A stretch of DNA of 64,000 nt from Ciona savignyi (lineage: Eukaryota; Chordata; Ascidiacea; Phlebobranchia; Cionidae). The notes below the pieces were generated by a model that made no database searches, was not told the origin of the DNA, and saw nothing but the letters and a program-made list of their open reading frames with translations. Position 1 is the first letter of the stretch. Every line of letters starts with the position of its first letter. Location: positions 545,825-609,824 of the forward strand of contig CH003264.1 of assembly GCA_000149265.1 (NCBI GenBank), given 5' to 3'. A program made the translations under genes and the position numbers. Shown here in pieces: positions 52,901-56,150 of the stretch.

Positions 52901-54518
52901 TGTGTTTTTTTTATCTCCAGATTTTAATGCCGACAAACGTTACATGAGTCCGTGTGAGGATAATGCTCAATCTCATCCACACAGGTAAGTGGGAGAAACA
53001 GCAAAAAAGTACAGTCGTGTTGCTAAATGGTTAACTCGAACGATACATATACGTATTTCAATATAAAATCGGTCTAAGTAACAAGTCCGTCATGGGTTCG
53101 AAACTTAGCCTGATTAAAAAAGGAGAACAAGACACACCAAATCGAAAATTCAACGAGACTGTTACGCGTAAACCCAGCGACGAACACCCAACACCAAATT
53201 GTACATTCAGAGTTTCTCTAACCATTAAGTTGCTTTGTAAACAAATAATAAGCTGAAAACAACCGGATCGCTGTATAAGATTGTGTAAAGCGCGTAGGTT
53301 ACGGGTTTTGACCGTCGCTCCCTCTTCCCTATCAACCCCATTGTACAATCCGTTTTAACATAGGTTTCCCTGGAAACCATATAAACATGCGTGTCGGCCG
53401 GTACGGGTTTTTCTTATTTATGTACTTTAAGTGTCCTTCGAAAATATGGTGGTTTTACGGACATACATGTAAAGAACTAAGATAGACCGTTTCTCGTTAA
53501 AAAGACTTAGTAACGGTACTATTACAAATTCCTAACTGTAGTCTGCATATCGATGACGTTTCACCAGAGTAATTTCCTCTTATGACGTACGAAGGCTGGG
53601 TTCATGTATGTGAAGTCATCATGAGAAAATGACCGATAATTCTCCGAACTATAAATAAAATAAAAATCGGTGGAGCGTCGTAAATTTCCTAAACTTAACG
53701 ACTTCGTGCAAAATTAAGCGGTCAGTTCAAACTCGATTTTCCGCTGTTTTTCACATTCGGTAAAAGCTTAGTTAAGTGAACCGAAGAGTTATCCGCTAAT
53801 CGCAGATTAAAAATCTAAAACAGACGCTTGGATAATCTATTTATTCAATTTCTGCTCAATTTTGTTACATGATGTTTAATTTAGTTTAGTAGTTTTTATG
53901 TTTTTTTGCCGGTCTGACATAATGGGCTAGTAGTCACTATGACCGTTTTAATATATTGAAATCGTTATATGTAACGAACTCGGTACCCCTTCGCGACCGC
54001 ACAAGCGTTCAGTAGTTTTGATTTCAACGTCTTTTTTAAGCATTTCTTATTATTTGGTTTGACGCCCACGTCTGTCTATACCTATACTAAATTATTAACT
54101 TAATAGTTGGTATGATTTAGTCACCCTTGACTCGCATACACTTACTTAAATGGTGAGTGAAATCGATTCATATCAATGATTTTACACAAAAAAGTCATGG
54201 GGACAAGCTCATTGTTGGGCCGAAACTTGCCCCCGGATAATTCGGGACCAGACCAAATATTCAAATATTATTTTACCCGAAAGGGTTCAAACTCATGATA
54301 GGGCTCGTCCCTAAGACCGTTTTTTGTATAGAATTGGTATCTGTACCGGTCGTGTTAACCATTCGGCCACTTATTAATAAAATCGTATATTCGTAGCCCA
54401 CAATACTATAGTTACAATACTTTGTCACCCCAGAGTGATCAGCTCAGAAAACGGAGCTTGGACAGCAAAGTCGTCAAGGCCAAGAAAGACGCTGCGATCA
54501 CCATATCAATGTAAATAG
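10905..54518 (+). CDS. FSIP2: FSIP2-like sperm fibrous-sheath protein
   Basis: Probable axonemal or fibrous-sheath scaffold; mammalian FSIP2 binds AKAP4 and is needed for the sperm flagellum. Exons: 10905-11108, 11433-11597, 12264-12416, 13129-13359, 13828-13934, 14481-14632, 14903-15047, 15252-15397, 15970-16232, 16627-16757, 17117-17234, 19166-19278, 19864-20102, 20465-20673, 21819-21930, 42000-42170, 42340-42463, 43095-43278, 43768-43956, 44478-44618, 45255-45400, 45712-45900, 47592-47653, 47982-48095, 48462-48520, 48891-49098, 49643-49700, 50078-50232, 50738-50885, 51292-51379, 51708-51834, 52921-52984, 54434-54518. They total 4,800 bases, in frame, 1,599 residues. The family call rests on residues 1-385: PLGAKLPMIPGSRLQLYTSRL, CLHDPHLRHYF, VVCSLNEYNLYRQYL, then a K/E/R/Q coiled coil. 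The start ATG has A at -3 and G at +4. The rest is low-complexity Ser/Ala sequence with repeated amphipathic helices. Mammalian FSIP2 is several times longer. The donor at 42171 (gtcgta) is weak. Confidence 0.88.
11350..11400 (-). repeat. SINE-A fragment, minus orientation
   Basis: AACCATTCGGCCACACTACCG is the complement of the tRNA-like A-box end. It lies about 40 bases before FSIP2 exon 2. Confidence 0.5.
11710..11985 (-). repeat. SINE-B copy, minus orientation
   Basis: TAGAACCCATTAATCCACTG with GGTTCAGG is the diagnostic block. A second fragment with CACAGTCGGGTTACTGAAGT follows at about 11930-11985. Confidence 0.6.
12070..12172 (-). repeat. SINE-A copy (tRNA-derived), minus orientation
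   Basis: It has the reversed B-box side (TTTCAAACCCATGAGG) and then TATGTATCGGTCGCGTTA. The A-box end is truncated. Confidence 0.6.
12750..12930 (+). repeat. SINE-B 3' part, plus orientation
   Basis: CACTGCAATAGCTCGGTAGC, then GAGGTAATCGGACGATTGCC and a terminal TATCCTATCCTAT. Confidence 0.65.
13760..13797 (-). repeat. SINE-A fragment, minus orientation
   Basis: ATCGGCCGCGTTAACCATTT with GACCACA follows the family A-box end. It ends about 30 bases before exon 5. Confidence 0.5.
14205..14400 (-). repeat. SINE-B copy, minus orientation
   Basis: GCCTATTAATCCACTGCTGG with ATTCAGG, then CCAAGGACACAACC and GGTTTCAACTGACTTTC. It is followed by related tRNA-like sequence. Confidence 0.55.
15498..15690 (-). 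repeat. SINE-B copy, minus orientation, nearly complete
   Basis: GTTACCGGAGTTACTGAAGT, then TAGAACCCATTAATCCACTG, CAAGGACACAAGTCAGTTTC and TTGCAACCTTTCGGGT. The last block read in reverse resembles a tRNA B box. Confidence 0.65.
16277..16375 (-). repeat. SINE-A copy, minus orientation
   Basis: TTTCAAACCATTAATGGGCTTG is followed by TATTTATTGGTCGCATTAAGCATTC. It is a diverged full-length copy. Confidence 0.6.
16945..17108 (+). repeat. SINE-B copy ending at the exon 11 acceptor
   Basis: AGGTTCTACTAAAACTGAAA, ATAACCCAACGGTAGGCACG, CCCTTTATTTCCTATTCACG and GAATATCCTATC. The tail abuts the tttcgttag acceptor of FSIP2 exon 11 (17117). Confidence 0.65.
17261..17368 (+). repeat. SINE-A copy, plus orientation
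   Basis: The A box TGGCGAAATGGTTAA and the B-box region ATTATGGGTTAGAAACTTGG are followed by an A-rich tail. It starts 26 bases after the exon 11 donor. Confidence 0.7.
17395..17515 (+). repeat. SINE-B 3' part, plus orientation
   Basis: CGCAATGCAATAGCTCCAGT, ACCCGACGGTAAGCATGAGG and TAATTGGACGGTTACC. Confidence 0.65.
18089..18202 (+). repeat. 19-bp minisatellite, six units
   Basis: Units start at 18089, 18108, 18127, 18146, 18165 and 18184, an exact 19-base period. The consensus is close to GATTGCCGCAANNAGCAAC. It lies in FSIP2 intron 11. Confidence 0.9.
18570..18765. mobile_element. MITE-like inverted-repeat element
   Basis: CTAAAGGAGGGAGAAGGGAA with ACTGAAATAAA at the left, and TTCAGTTTCCCTCCTTACTT at the right. 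The core has TTAATCCCACAACTAACGC-type sequence. Confidence 0.6.
18996..19107 (+). repeat. SINE-A copy, plus orientation
   Basis: CGCCGAATGGTTTACGC and CATAGCTTCGAAACTTTG mark the two tRNA-like boxes. It lies just before FSIP2 exon 12. Confidence 0.7.
19670..19795 (+). repeat. SINE-B 3' part, plus orientation
   Basis: CAACACAATGTAATAGCTTC, GCGTGAGGTGATCTAACGAC and TTCCCGTGCGATATGCCC. It lies just before exon 13. Confidence 0.6.
20228..20337 (-). repeat. SINE-A copy, minus orientation
   Basis: TTAGTTTCAAACCAATAATGG is followed by CGCGTTAACTACTTAGCC. It lies between exons 13 and 14. Confidence 0.65.
20842..20957 (-). repeat. SINE-A copy, minus orientation
   Basis: This is a good copy: CCAAGTTTCGAACCCGTTTT, a T-run, then CGCATTAACCATTCGGCCAC and ACGACCGT. 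Confidence 0.8.
21141..21240 (+). repeat. SINE-A copy, plus orientation
   Basis: GTCGCCGAATGGTTAACGCC, then ATACCGAATTTA, then ACGACGAGCCTAACATGG. The B box is degraded. Confidence 0.7.
21931..22998 (+). other. Non-coding stretch before the first 7TM gene
   Basis: It holds the 10-bp repeat and AT-rich sequence. It probably includes the promoter of the first 7TM gene; no clear TATA box was assigned. Confidence 0.4.
22001..22070 (+). repeat. 10-bp tandem repeat
   Basis: Six units from 22011 follow TATANTCTAG/TATATTCTAG with an exact 10-base period, and one diverged unit precedes them. It sits 70 bases inside the giant FSIP2 intron. Confidence 0.9.
22999..23988 (+). CDS. Orphan seven-transmembrane receptor-like protein 1
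   Basis: Single-exon gene of 329 residues, start chosen at the first in-frame ATG (22999). Short N-terminus with an NTT glycosylation site, then seven hydrophobic segments. ICL1 contains KQTRCARSW, positively charged, which places the N-terminus outside. Cys of GWCEAY (before TM3) and Cys of SGCILS (ECL2) would form the usual GPCR disulphide. TM3 ends LLWMRQRSFYSDPLLRNYSS; TM7 ends SFANWRERLLPF. DRY and NPxxY are absent. Unlike its relatives it has a Cys-rich insert in the third intracellular loop (CFCPFRLLHC). It probably signals at the plasma membrane. I do not recognise a named family; ligand unknown. Confidence 0.85.
   Translation: MTAIPTFLNTTRVILPSVGLQGELLGNTITAFLTLISGYLLLALAIFEYKQTRCARSWTNRLCLLSAMVSLLSCLSEQLELRFGKVSDGWCEAYTHLISAFYCIGSLSAYTLLWMRQRSFYSDPLLRNYSSKTLRFISASIIVGIFAALISTVFAFTMNYSLHSTNSGCILSLETTDSSTVVIPVIVMATSYVAFQISLLMLVVYPLAKSAGLENRSCFCPFRLLHCSNEVVYMIRRMALCTAVCVTSALLSSTIAALSVLLAPDSYWSLVVHADLVINTIAIICSFANWRERLLPFKCCISEPVQNQERAESSGEIILDSVNCVDPIT
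23989..25133 (+). other. Spacer between 7TM genes 1 and 2
   Basis: It holds a SINE-A fragment (24750-24815). A minus-strand open stretch at 24303-24707 was not accepted as a gene. Otherwise AT-rich. Confidence 0.5.
24750..24815 (+). repeat. SINE-A 3' fragment, plus orientation
   Basis: CGAGCCCATTATAGGTTCGA and AACTGAGCCCGTTAAAACAA match the B-box half only; the A-box half is missing. Confidence 0.65.
25134..26048 (+). CDS. Orphan seven-transmembrane receptor-like protein 2
   Basis: Single-exon gene of 304 residues with a clean ATG. NGT and NQT sites at residues 2 and 10 suggest an extracellular N-terminus. Approximate segments: TM1 25-49, TM2 58-82, TM3 91-115, TM4 133-153, TM5 173-197, TM6 216-239, TM7 248-270. 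Cys in IWCEV and TGCIV form the predicted TM3-ECL2 pair. The ICL2 motif is RQRSFYTDPLLKHYSSR, the TM7 end is SFANWRERIAPWF, and the third loop is rich in Lys/Arg. It is close in organisation to receptor 1. Ligand and coupling unknown. Confidence 0.88.
   Translation: MNGTDVVAVNQTVLNSRLYEQQRKINYALTAVWSVIAVYFTVAQIVFEYKRKQGCTINLLCLVTSVLAFSISLLTYFDISLGQYSDIWCEVHHYLLITFYFAGQLCILTLLWVRQRSFYTDPLLKHYSSRVLRWFSAAMIGMICAPLLVFFLYVMSRGTSVHHTGCIVAEGDEGNVPAIIMIAIYIALQLSLLGLVIYPLTKRQRHEGDDLLLTKRRLVLCTVICIASTITSSVLMGTLLATRCHFVSWSLILNVDLLICSIALMLSFANWRERIAPWFGIEPHYSLQNSDHSIELSTRPSHAE
26133..26230 (-). repeat. SINE-A copy, minus orientation
   Basis: CGAGCCAAGTTTCGAACCCA followed by TAATGGGTTCGTTACT. The A-box end is diverged. 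It starts less than 100 bases after the second 7TM gene. Confidence 0.7.
26860..27062 (+). repeat. Degenerate tandem repeats
   Basis: AACTGTAGGTAATATA occurs at about 26886 and 26981. CACAGCC/CACAGTCGCC with AAGCCTTATTAGCA(A/G)TAA and variants of GCGAAAGTGCAC recur around them. The period is roughly 95-100 bases. Confidence 0.6.
28190..28257 (+). repeat. SINE-A fragment, plus orientation
   Basis: AAAATGGTTAACGCCACCGA followed by TACATATTC and an A-rich tail. The B-box part is deleted. Confidence 0.55.
28634..28751 (+). repeat. SINE-A copy, plus orientation
   Basis: CATGTGGCCGAATGGTTGGC, then ACATTATGGGTTCAAAACTT and a CAGTAAAAAACACAC tail. Confidence 0.75.
29271..29377. repeat. Foldback element with 14-bp perfect terminal inverted repeats
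   Basis: TACCGTATTTTACG (29271-29284) is exactly complementary to CGTAAAATACGGTA (29364-29377). The 79-base core carries the direct repeat CGAAAGGATTTAAA. It looks like a very small MITE. Confidence 0.75.
30404..31336 (+). CDS. Orphan seven-transmembrane receptor-like protein 3
   Basis: Single-exon gene, 310 residues from the ATG at 30404. The frame is open further upstream, to 30230, but without an earlier ATG, and this start gives the family's usual length. An NVT site lies near the N-terminus. Family marks: KKKQPCSVNHLC at ICL1/TM2, Cys in TWCKI and MGCFV, LLWFRQHSFYTDPQLKQY after TM3 (RQH instead of RQR), and SFANWTERFFPW at the end of TM7 (NWTER instead of NWRER). ICL3 is Ser-rich (MTSFSSPRSTS), so it may be a phosphorylation site; that is inference. 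Confidence 0.87.
   Translation: MTTVQTNVTSALSDQQKRIVVSNSIIAVLMAVAIYSLVAQLVFQLKKKQPCSVNHLCLVMACLAFLSCVFTLIETHLGQTSPTWCKIQNYLHMTIYFSGQVCVLSLLWFRQHSFYTDPQLKQYRHKCLRILSTGMLLFICPPQMGFYVYFLTLDVRNTPMGCFVYGPAELRTSFNVSIALMSFVIFAQVSLLALFIKPLSSMTSFSSPRSTSNQLVAAMSRLVVCTAVCVFYSTISTILFIYSANYIRIIPWSTVATSYIIVCSLALVFSFANWTERFFPWKIKYEPQFDTTFSGNAVTASRLEEAPVTP
31337..32715 (+). other. Spacer between 7TM genes 3 and 4
   Basis: It holds the MITE-like element at 31455-31655. The rest is AT-rich with no supported gene. Confidence 0.5.
31455..31655. mobile_element. MITE-like inverted-repeat element
   Basis: Left end AGGAGGGAAGCGAGGGAAAC with TGCACTCTAAAATAAAG. Right end AGTTAGCAGTTTCCCGCC with TTCCACCC. It lies just after the third 7TM gene. 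Confidence 0.7.
32716..33582 (+). CDS. Orphan seven-transmembrane receptor-like protein 4
   Basis: Single-exon gene of 288 residues, the shortest member. NQT and NSS sites are at the N-terminus. ICL1 reads FKKRQHLSVNQLY, so the cysteines found there in its relatives are replaced. The TM3 Cys (GWCQI) and ECL2 Cys (IGCII) remain. After TM3 it reads LLWFRQNAFYTNPLLKHYTC (DP changed to NP), and TM7 ends SFRNWQERLLPWY. The C-terminal tail is very short. The sequence is more AT-rich and more diverged than its neighbours, but the frame is intact. Confidence 0.86.
   Translation: MNQTIFKDNSSDTGDFTSVRLRGAIETTLLTIITLYFIFAHIYFEFKKRQHLSVNQLYYVTFLTSLFCCIISYFELSFGPHSPGWCQIKNYLHSTFIFFGIVCIFILLWFRQNAFYTNPLLKHYTCVGMRFMSLIMIGIICAFLICFSVYFCLIKVKQHPIGCIILNDKERNRRYYAMSSVIYVYISLHTSLLFLMIYPLIKTKSIDAKSDLKSAVYRMVICSAVCTIPNVVVAFTVLLNSKTTYVYFTSLGIEVNLICALAIIFSFRNWQERLLPWYYILDCSRRTP
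34705..34860. mobile_element. Degraded MITE-like element
   Basis: AAGGAGTGAAGGACGAAATT with GAAACT at the left, and a core of AATCCCAGAACTACC/AATCCCAGATCTTACC. The right end is poor. Confidence 0.45.
34875..34975 (+). repeat. Diverged SINE-A copy, plus orientation
   Basis: GTCGTGCGGCCAAACGGTT and CCCGGTTTCAAAACCT mark degraded A and B boxes. Confidence 0.5.
35320..35585. mobile_element. MITE-like element with internal expansion
   Basis: Left end AGGAAAGGAGGGAAGTAAAG with GGAAACTGCTCTGAAATAAAG. The core has three diverged copies of TTAGAATTTGTTTTTAAAAT-type sequence. The right end is weak (GATCAGTTTCACTACTTC). Confidence 0.55.
35791..36305. repeat. Cluster of four SINE-A copies in both orientations
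   Basis: One plus copy (35791-35903, GTGGCAGAATGGATAGC to TGTGTTCAAAACTTAAC) is followed by three minus copies (about 35925-36020, 36021-36153, 36195-36305). The last two end in CGCGTTAACCATTCGGCCAC or a close variant. The arrangement could form long hairpins. Confidence 0.75.
37526..38440 (+). CDS. Orphan seven-transmembrane receptor-like protein 5
   Basis: Single-exon gene of 304 residues with an NES site at residue 5. Very similar to receptor 6: LFLALLVYELKNKKPCSVNH, VFTLFWFRQRRLYVDPLL, EIVKSIRRRLA and SFVNWRERLCPW. The TM3 cysteine (TWCKLV) is kept, but the ECL2 cysteine is missing: the loop reads AVYGSPFKVSKKLAPF where receptor 6 has RGCAPSS. The predicted extracellular disulphide therefore cannot form in the usual way. 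The gene is otherwise intact. The pair differs from receptors 1-4 in having RRLYVDP instead of a RSFYTDP-type motif. Confidence 0.87.
   Translation: MAILNESTLYENSRLLPAAYAFSTFLIMSSLYLFLALLVYELKNKKPCSVNHLCFATSVAVLIICILALCEVSFTGWPSTWCKLVRYTNVTAYYTGQTFVFTLFWFRQRRLYVDPLLTGPKSKFMRCCSSATIIIFFPCMLSTYVFYIYVITTHAVYGSPFKVSKKLAPFLTKYIVAASSLILNSALQLCLACLVIYPLFHGLEAMSEIVKSIRRRLAFGLGITFIVSALLAIWLFRSAFYAGPVLTIIVTSTHSVVNMIALIVSFVNWRERLCPWRHSFRNDDRRSISSTLPDTTAVVQVNQV
38855..38970 (+). repeat. Diverged SINE-A copy, plus orientation
   Basis: GTGTGGCTTAATGGTGAGCG, then GACGATGAGACCATCTCGGG and a GGTAACAAAACAAC tail. The B box is poor. Confidence 0.55.
39335..39500. mobile_element. Degraded MITE-like element
   Basis: GGGAAGAGAATAAAAAACGG with ACACTGCAC at the left, and the family core TTAGGGTTGGGGTTAGAGTT. 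Confidence 0.45.
39657..39772 (-). repeat. SINE-A copy, minus orientation
   Basis: AAGGTTTCGATCCACCAGTA, a long T-run, then CGCTTTAACCATTCGGCTAA. Confidence 0.65.
40146..41027 (+). CDS. Orphan seven-transmembrane receptor-like protein 6
   Basis: Single-exon gene of 293 residues with an NGS site at residue 4. It is the closest paralogue of receptor 5, with long identical stretches such as LFLALLVYELKNKKPCSVNH and FGQTFVFTLFWFRQRRLYVDPLL-type sequence. It keeps both cysteines (IWCKVM before TM3 and RGCAPS in ECL2). TM7 ends SFVNWRERLFPW. The duplication includes upstream DNA. It is predicted to be a plasma-membrane receptor of the same unknown family. Confidence 0.88.
   Translation: MILNGSTVSNDITVSTFGLAIFFIILSLYLFLALLVYELKNKKPCSVNHLCLATSVAVLMNCILALCEDIFGRSSSIWCKVMHYINVTVYSFGQTFVFTLFWFRQRRLYVDPLLAASQSKLMQRCSSATIIVFFPCMFAVYVFYMHVNMEHGKRGCAPSSTYNITRPITLFVAASMFSVISLLHLILAILVIYPFHGLESMSEIVKSIRRRLAIGLGITFIVSVSLVVELLLAFSRDSYVLSTFVTSSHSIAIFLSLIVSFVNWRERLFPWNSCVNPSSATRHPLPDIAITHL
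41670..41778 (+). repeat. SINE-A copy, plus orientation
   Basis: TGTGGCTAAATAGTTAACGT, then CATTATGGGTTCAAAACTTA with GCCCGGTAAAGAAAACA. The 21-bp minisatellite follows. Confidence 0.7.
41801..41944 (+). repeat. 21-bp minisatellite, seven units
   Basis: Units follow GTGGGGACGGAATGTTTAAAG and start at 41801, 41822, 41843 (20 bases), 41863, 41884, 41905 and 41926. It ends 55 bases before FSIP2 exon 16. Confidence 0.92.
42691..43085 (+). repeat. ~41-bp minisatellite with 163-bp higher-order period
   Basis: Four unit types (A-B-C-D) repeat as ABCDABCDAB. Type A (GCTGCCCATAATTCCGTTAA) begins at 42696, 42859 and 43022, exactly 163 bases apart. Every unit ends in ACTTTCAG, which resembles a splice acceptor. 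The array ends about 10 bases before FSIP2 exon 18. Confidence 0.93.
43640..43727 (-). repeat. SINE-A partial copy, minus orientation
   Basis: TGGTATATGAATCGGTCGCG followed by GTGACCATTTGGCCAAAC. It ends about 40 bases before exon 19. Confidence 0.6.
43961..44094 (+). repeat. Degenerate ~23-bp tandem repeat
   Basis: About five units resembling AAGTCTTACATTCATGATAA begin immediately after the exon 19 donor. Confidence 0.65.
44305..44435 (+). repeat. SINE-B 3' part, plus orientation
   Basis: ATCGGATGGTGGGCGCAACT, AATCTGACGATTATCC and a terminal TATCCTATCCTATC. It ends about 40 bases before exon 20. Confidence 0.65.
45050..45210 (+). repeat. SINE-B copy with tRNA-like head, plus orientation
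   Basis: The head TCTGGTGGTTTAGTGCGACG resembles a tRNA A box. CCCAGTGGACTAATGGGTTC, ACACACTGCAATAGCTCTGG and a TATCC tail follow. It ends about 45 bases before exon 21. Confidence 0.7.
45908..46144 (-). repeat. Two SINE-A copies in tandem, minus orientation
   Basis: Copies at 45908-46022 and 46028-46144 both read CCAAGTTTCGAACCCAT through TTGCGTTAACCATT and AGGCAGACGG. They share the unusual AGGCAGACGG end, so they come from one tandem duplication. The first begins a few bases after the exon 22 donor at 45901. Confidence 0.85.
46145..47591 (+). other. FSIP2 intron 22, distal part
   Basis: AT-rich with one SINE-A copy (46933-47030) and a tRNA-like block near 46235-46260 (CGGGTTCGAAACG). No exon was seen. 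Confidence 0.5.
46933..47030 (+). repeat. SINE-A copy, plus orientation
   Basis: GTCGTATGGCCAAATGGTGA, then CTTGGATTCAAAACTTAGC with an A-rich tail. Confidence 0.65.
48752..48855 (+). repeat. SINE-A copy, plus orientation
   Basis: The A-box side is degraded (TTTTGGCCGAGTACC). The B-box side is good: ATCACGGATTCGAAACTCGG. It ends about 35 bases before exon 26. Fragments of the same family lie at about 48235-48345 and 48597-48690. Confidence 0.7.
49290..49580 (+). repeat. Longest SINE-B copy, plus orientation
   Basis: The tRNA-like head GCTTTGTGGGTTAGTGCGTC and GTGATTGAACCTTGTCGC are followed by CTAACTAAAACTGAAG, CACACACTGCAATATCTTGA and GATTAAACGTGTGATAACGC. It appears to be near full length. 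Confidence 0.7.
50277..50387 (-). repeat. SINE-A copy, minus orientation
   Basis: CACGGTTCTAAACCCAGAAT, a T-run, then CGCGCTAACCACTTGGCCAC. It starts about 45 bases after the exon 28 donor. Confidence 0.7.
50905..50990 (-). repeat. SINE-A partial copy, minus orientation
   Basis: TTTCGAACCCGTAATGGGAT followed by CGTTATTAAGACCGC. The A-box end is lost. It begins about 20 bases after the exon 29 donor. Confidence 0.65.
53012..53125 (+). repeat. SINE-A copy, plus orientation
   Basis: GTGTTGCTAAATGGTTAACT, then CGTCATGGGTTCGAAACTTA and a GCCTGATTAAAAAAGG tail. It lies in the last long FSIP2 intron. Confidence 0.8.
53905..54373. repeat. SINE-A copies before FSIP2 exon 33
   Basis: A degraded minus copy (about 53905-53990), a degraded plus copy (54148-54245, AAATGGTGAGTG to GGGCCGAAACTTG) and a good minus copy (54275-54373, ending TCGTGTTAACCATTCGGCCA). 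The last ends about 60 bases before exon 33. Confidence 0.65.
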
Positions 54519-55686
54519 CTTGAAATGAAAATACATAAATAAAAACTATGCTCAATCAAATGGTTTGTAACAATTTTCACCCAGAAAAAAAGTTTTTTTT
54601 TATGTTACTCTTTTATTTGGCATTTTTACAAATGAACTCAACAGCTTTATTCTGCATCTTATCTTAAAACAGGTTTTTTATCTTATACTTTTTAACCAAG
54701 TTACTTTTTACCATACATTTAACGATATTTAGTTCTTTTTTATGTGTTTTCAGAGGGTAAAACGTGTTTTATTGTTGTTAATCAAATTTTAAAAATCTGT
54801 TTTTATTTAAACTATTTAGTAGTCTTATTTTTATTAATGAAAAGCTCAACAAGCCCTTGTAATTTGTCCAATATTTGCCTGTTAAGACAGCGTCCTGAAG
54901 GGCAACGGCAGATATAACAATTTTTCGAAGGGCTTTTTTGGTGCGACTTATACCAAAAAAAGTTCAATCTAAATTTATTTTCTTTGTGATTGATGCATTC
55001 TCCATTCATTCCGCAGTTTCTCCATATGAGAAGTCACCGTACCCACCACGCAGCAAATCCGGCTCTCGGTAAGTTTCTCCCGTCGGTTCATGTTTCAGCC
55101 TTACACCCTTCGCTCCCCGGTAACGGGAAGTCCCACGGGTCAGACTACAACTGTTACGTGCATAAGTTTGCAGTCGCACGACTGGCTATTTCCAAGGGAA
55201 ACCGGTTAATTCCACCCCACCGCCCACATACCAACGGGAACGTGTTTGTACATAGAATTTTTACCAATTTCCTGTTGTCTACGGGACTTTCCTTTGTCTT
55301 TGTATTTTTTATAACCCCTGATATCGGCGGGAATGATGCTTATTCCAAACAGAATAACCTATAAAAATGCGATATATTAGTAAAAGACATGTTTTAATAT
55401 TGATCAAGTAGTGAGATTTTTAAAGACTTTATAGGCAAGCAACACCAATCACTTTGTTAACTTTTAGAATTCTAAAATACCCAAAGTTCATCGGCCTAGT
55501 TTCAAAACCAGGATCACTGCGACGTTGTGTATGCTTTGCATATCAGTATATGGCGTTAACCACTTGGATACATAGCCGCTTTGTGCGTTTTTTTAGTGCG
55601 AACCATAACTTACAGTGAATATTTATAGGCAAAGAAAAGGAAGACGTCGCGCCGACTGTGCTTTTTTTAGCGACAAGAAAAACTAA
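54434..55686 (+). CDS. FSIP2: Alternative 3' end of the FSIP2-like gene (two extra exons)
   Basis: Exon 33 can instead end at 54510 on a gtaaat donor. It then joins in phase to an exon at 55017-55068 (acceptor ttccgcag, donor gtaagt) encoding FSPYEKSPYPPRSKSGS, and to a terminal exon at 55671-55686 (acceptor gctttttttag) ending RDKKN-stop. An AATAAA lies at 55741-55746. The combined CDS is 4,860 bases (1,619 residues), again in frame. The SPY echo between exon 33 and the new exon is suggestive. Both ends may be used. Confidence 0.5.
54538..54543 (+). terminator. Polyadenylation signal AATAAA, proximal
   Basis: AATAAA lies 20 bases after the TAG at 54516-54518 and supports the short 3' end of the FSIP2-like gene. 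Confidence 0.45.
55490..55577 (-). repeat. SINE-A copy, minus orientation
   Basis: CTAGTTTCAAAACCAGGATC, then TGGCGTTAACCACTTGGAT. It sits between the two candidate extra exons of the FSIP2-like gene. Confidence 0.6.
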
Positions 55687-55740
55687 AAAATTATTCAAAG
55701 TGTTGGAGTTTATAACCGCATTGTTTTAAAGCTTAAACAA

Positions 55741-55746
55741 AATAAA
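55741..55746 (+). terminator. Polyadenylation signal AATAAA, distal
   Basis: AATAAA lies 55 bases after the TAA at 55684-55686 and supports the longer 3' end of the FSIP2-like gene. Confidence 0.45.
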
Positions 55747-55954
55747 TGAACACAGATAACGTCGACTCGTTTTTTTCCAACGGCACATAGGCCGCATGCT
55801 GTACATACATAAGTCAAGCGAAATCAATCAACGGAGTTATATAGAAGCGCAAAAGCTTTCAATTGTAGGCAAACAAGCTCTACAAAAGAACGTGATGTGA
55901 GTCACATTATCGCTCACTGTCCCGCCTTGTGTCCATGTGGTTCGTGGGGATAAC

Positions 55955-56150
55955 TAAAGGGGGCAAAAGTAGGAAGGAGGAAAAAGTGCAAAGTAAAATA
56001 AATAATACACCATTAAGGTTGGCGTAAGTGTTGGGGTTAAAGTTAACGTTCGTACAGGAGATTAGTTTTTGGGTCATAATTAGAATAAGTTTTCAGTTCC
56101 AGTTTAGTGATCATTTTCCCTTCTTCCATCTCACCATTTTCCTTGTTCCT
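55955..56150. mobile_element. MITE-like inverted-repeat element
   Basis: AACTAAAGGGGGCAAAAGTA with GGAAGGAGGAAAAAGTGC at the left, and ATTTTCCCTTCTTCCATCTC at the right. The core has TTGGGGTTAAAGTTAACG. Confidence 0.55.

Larger units (their letters stand above)
51835..54433 (+). other. Introns 31-32 of the FSIP2-like gene
   Basis: Apart from exon 32 (52921-52984), this stretch holds SINE-A copies and a tRNA-like block near 52070-52135 (GCTTGTTTTCGAAACCACAA). No other exon was seen. Confidence 0.5.

Noticed and set aside
54990..55364. 124-codon open frame taken as a separate gene
   Set aside because: It has no ATG at the start of the frame and no family resemblance. Part of the region is better read, in another frame, as the candidate FSIP2 exon 55017-55068.
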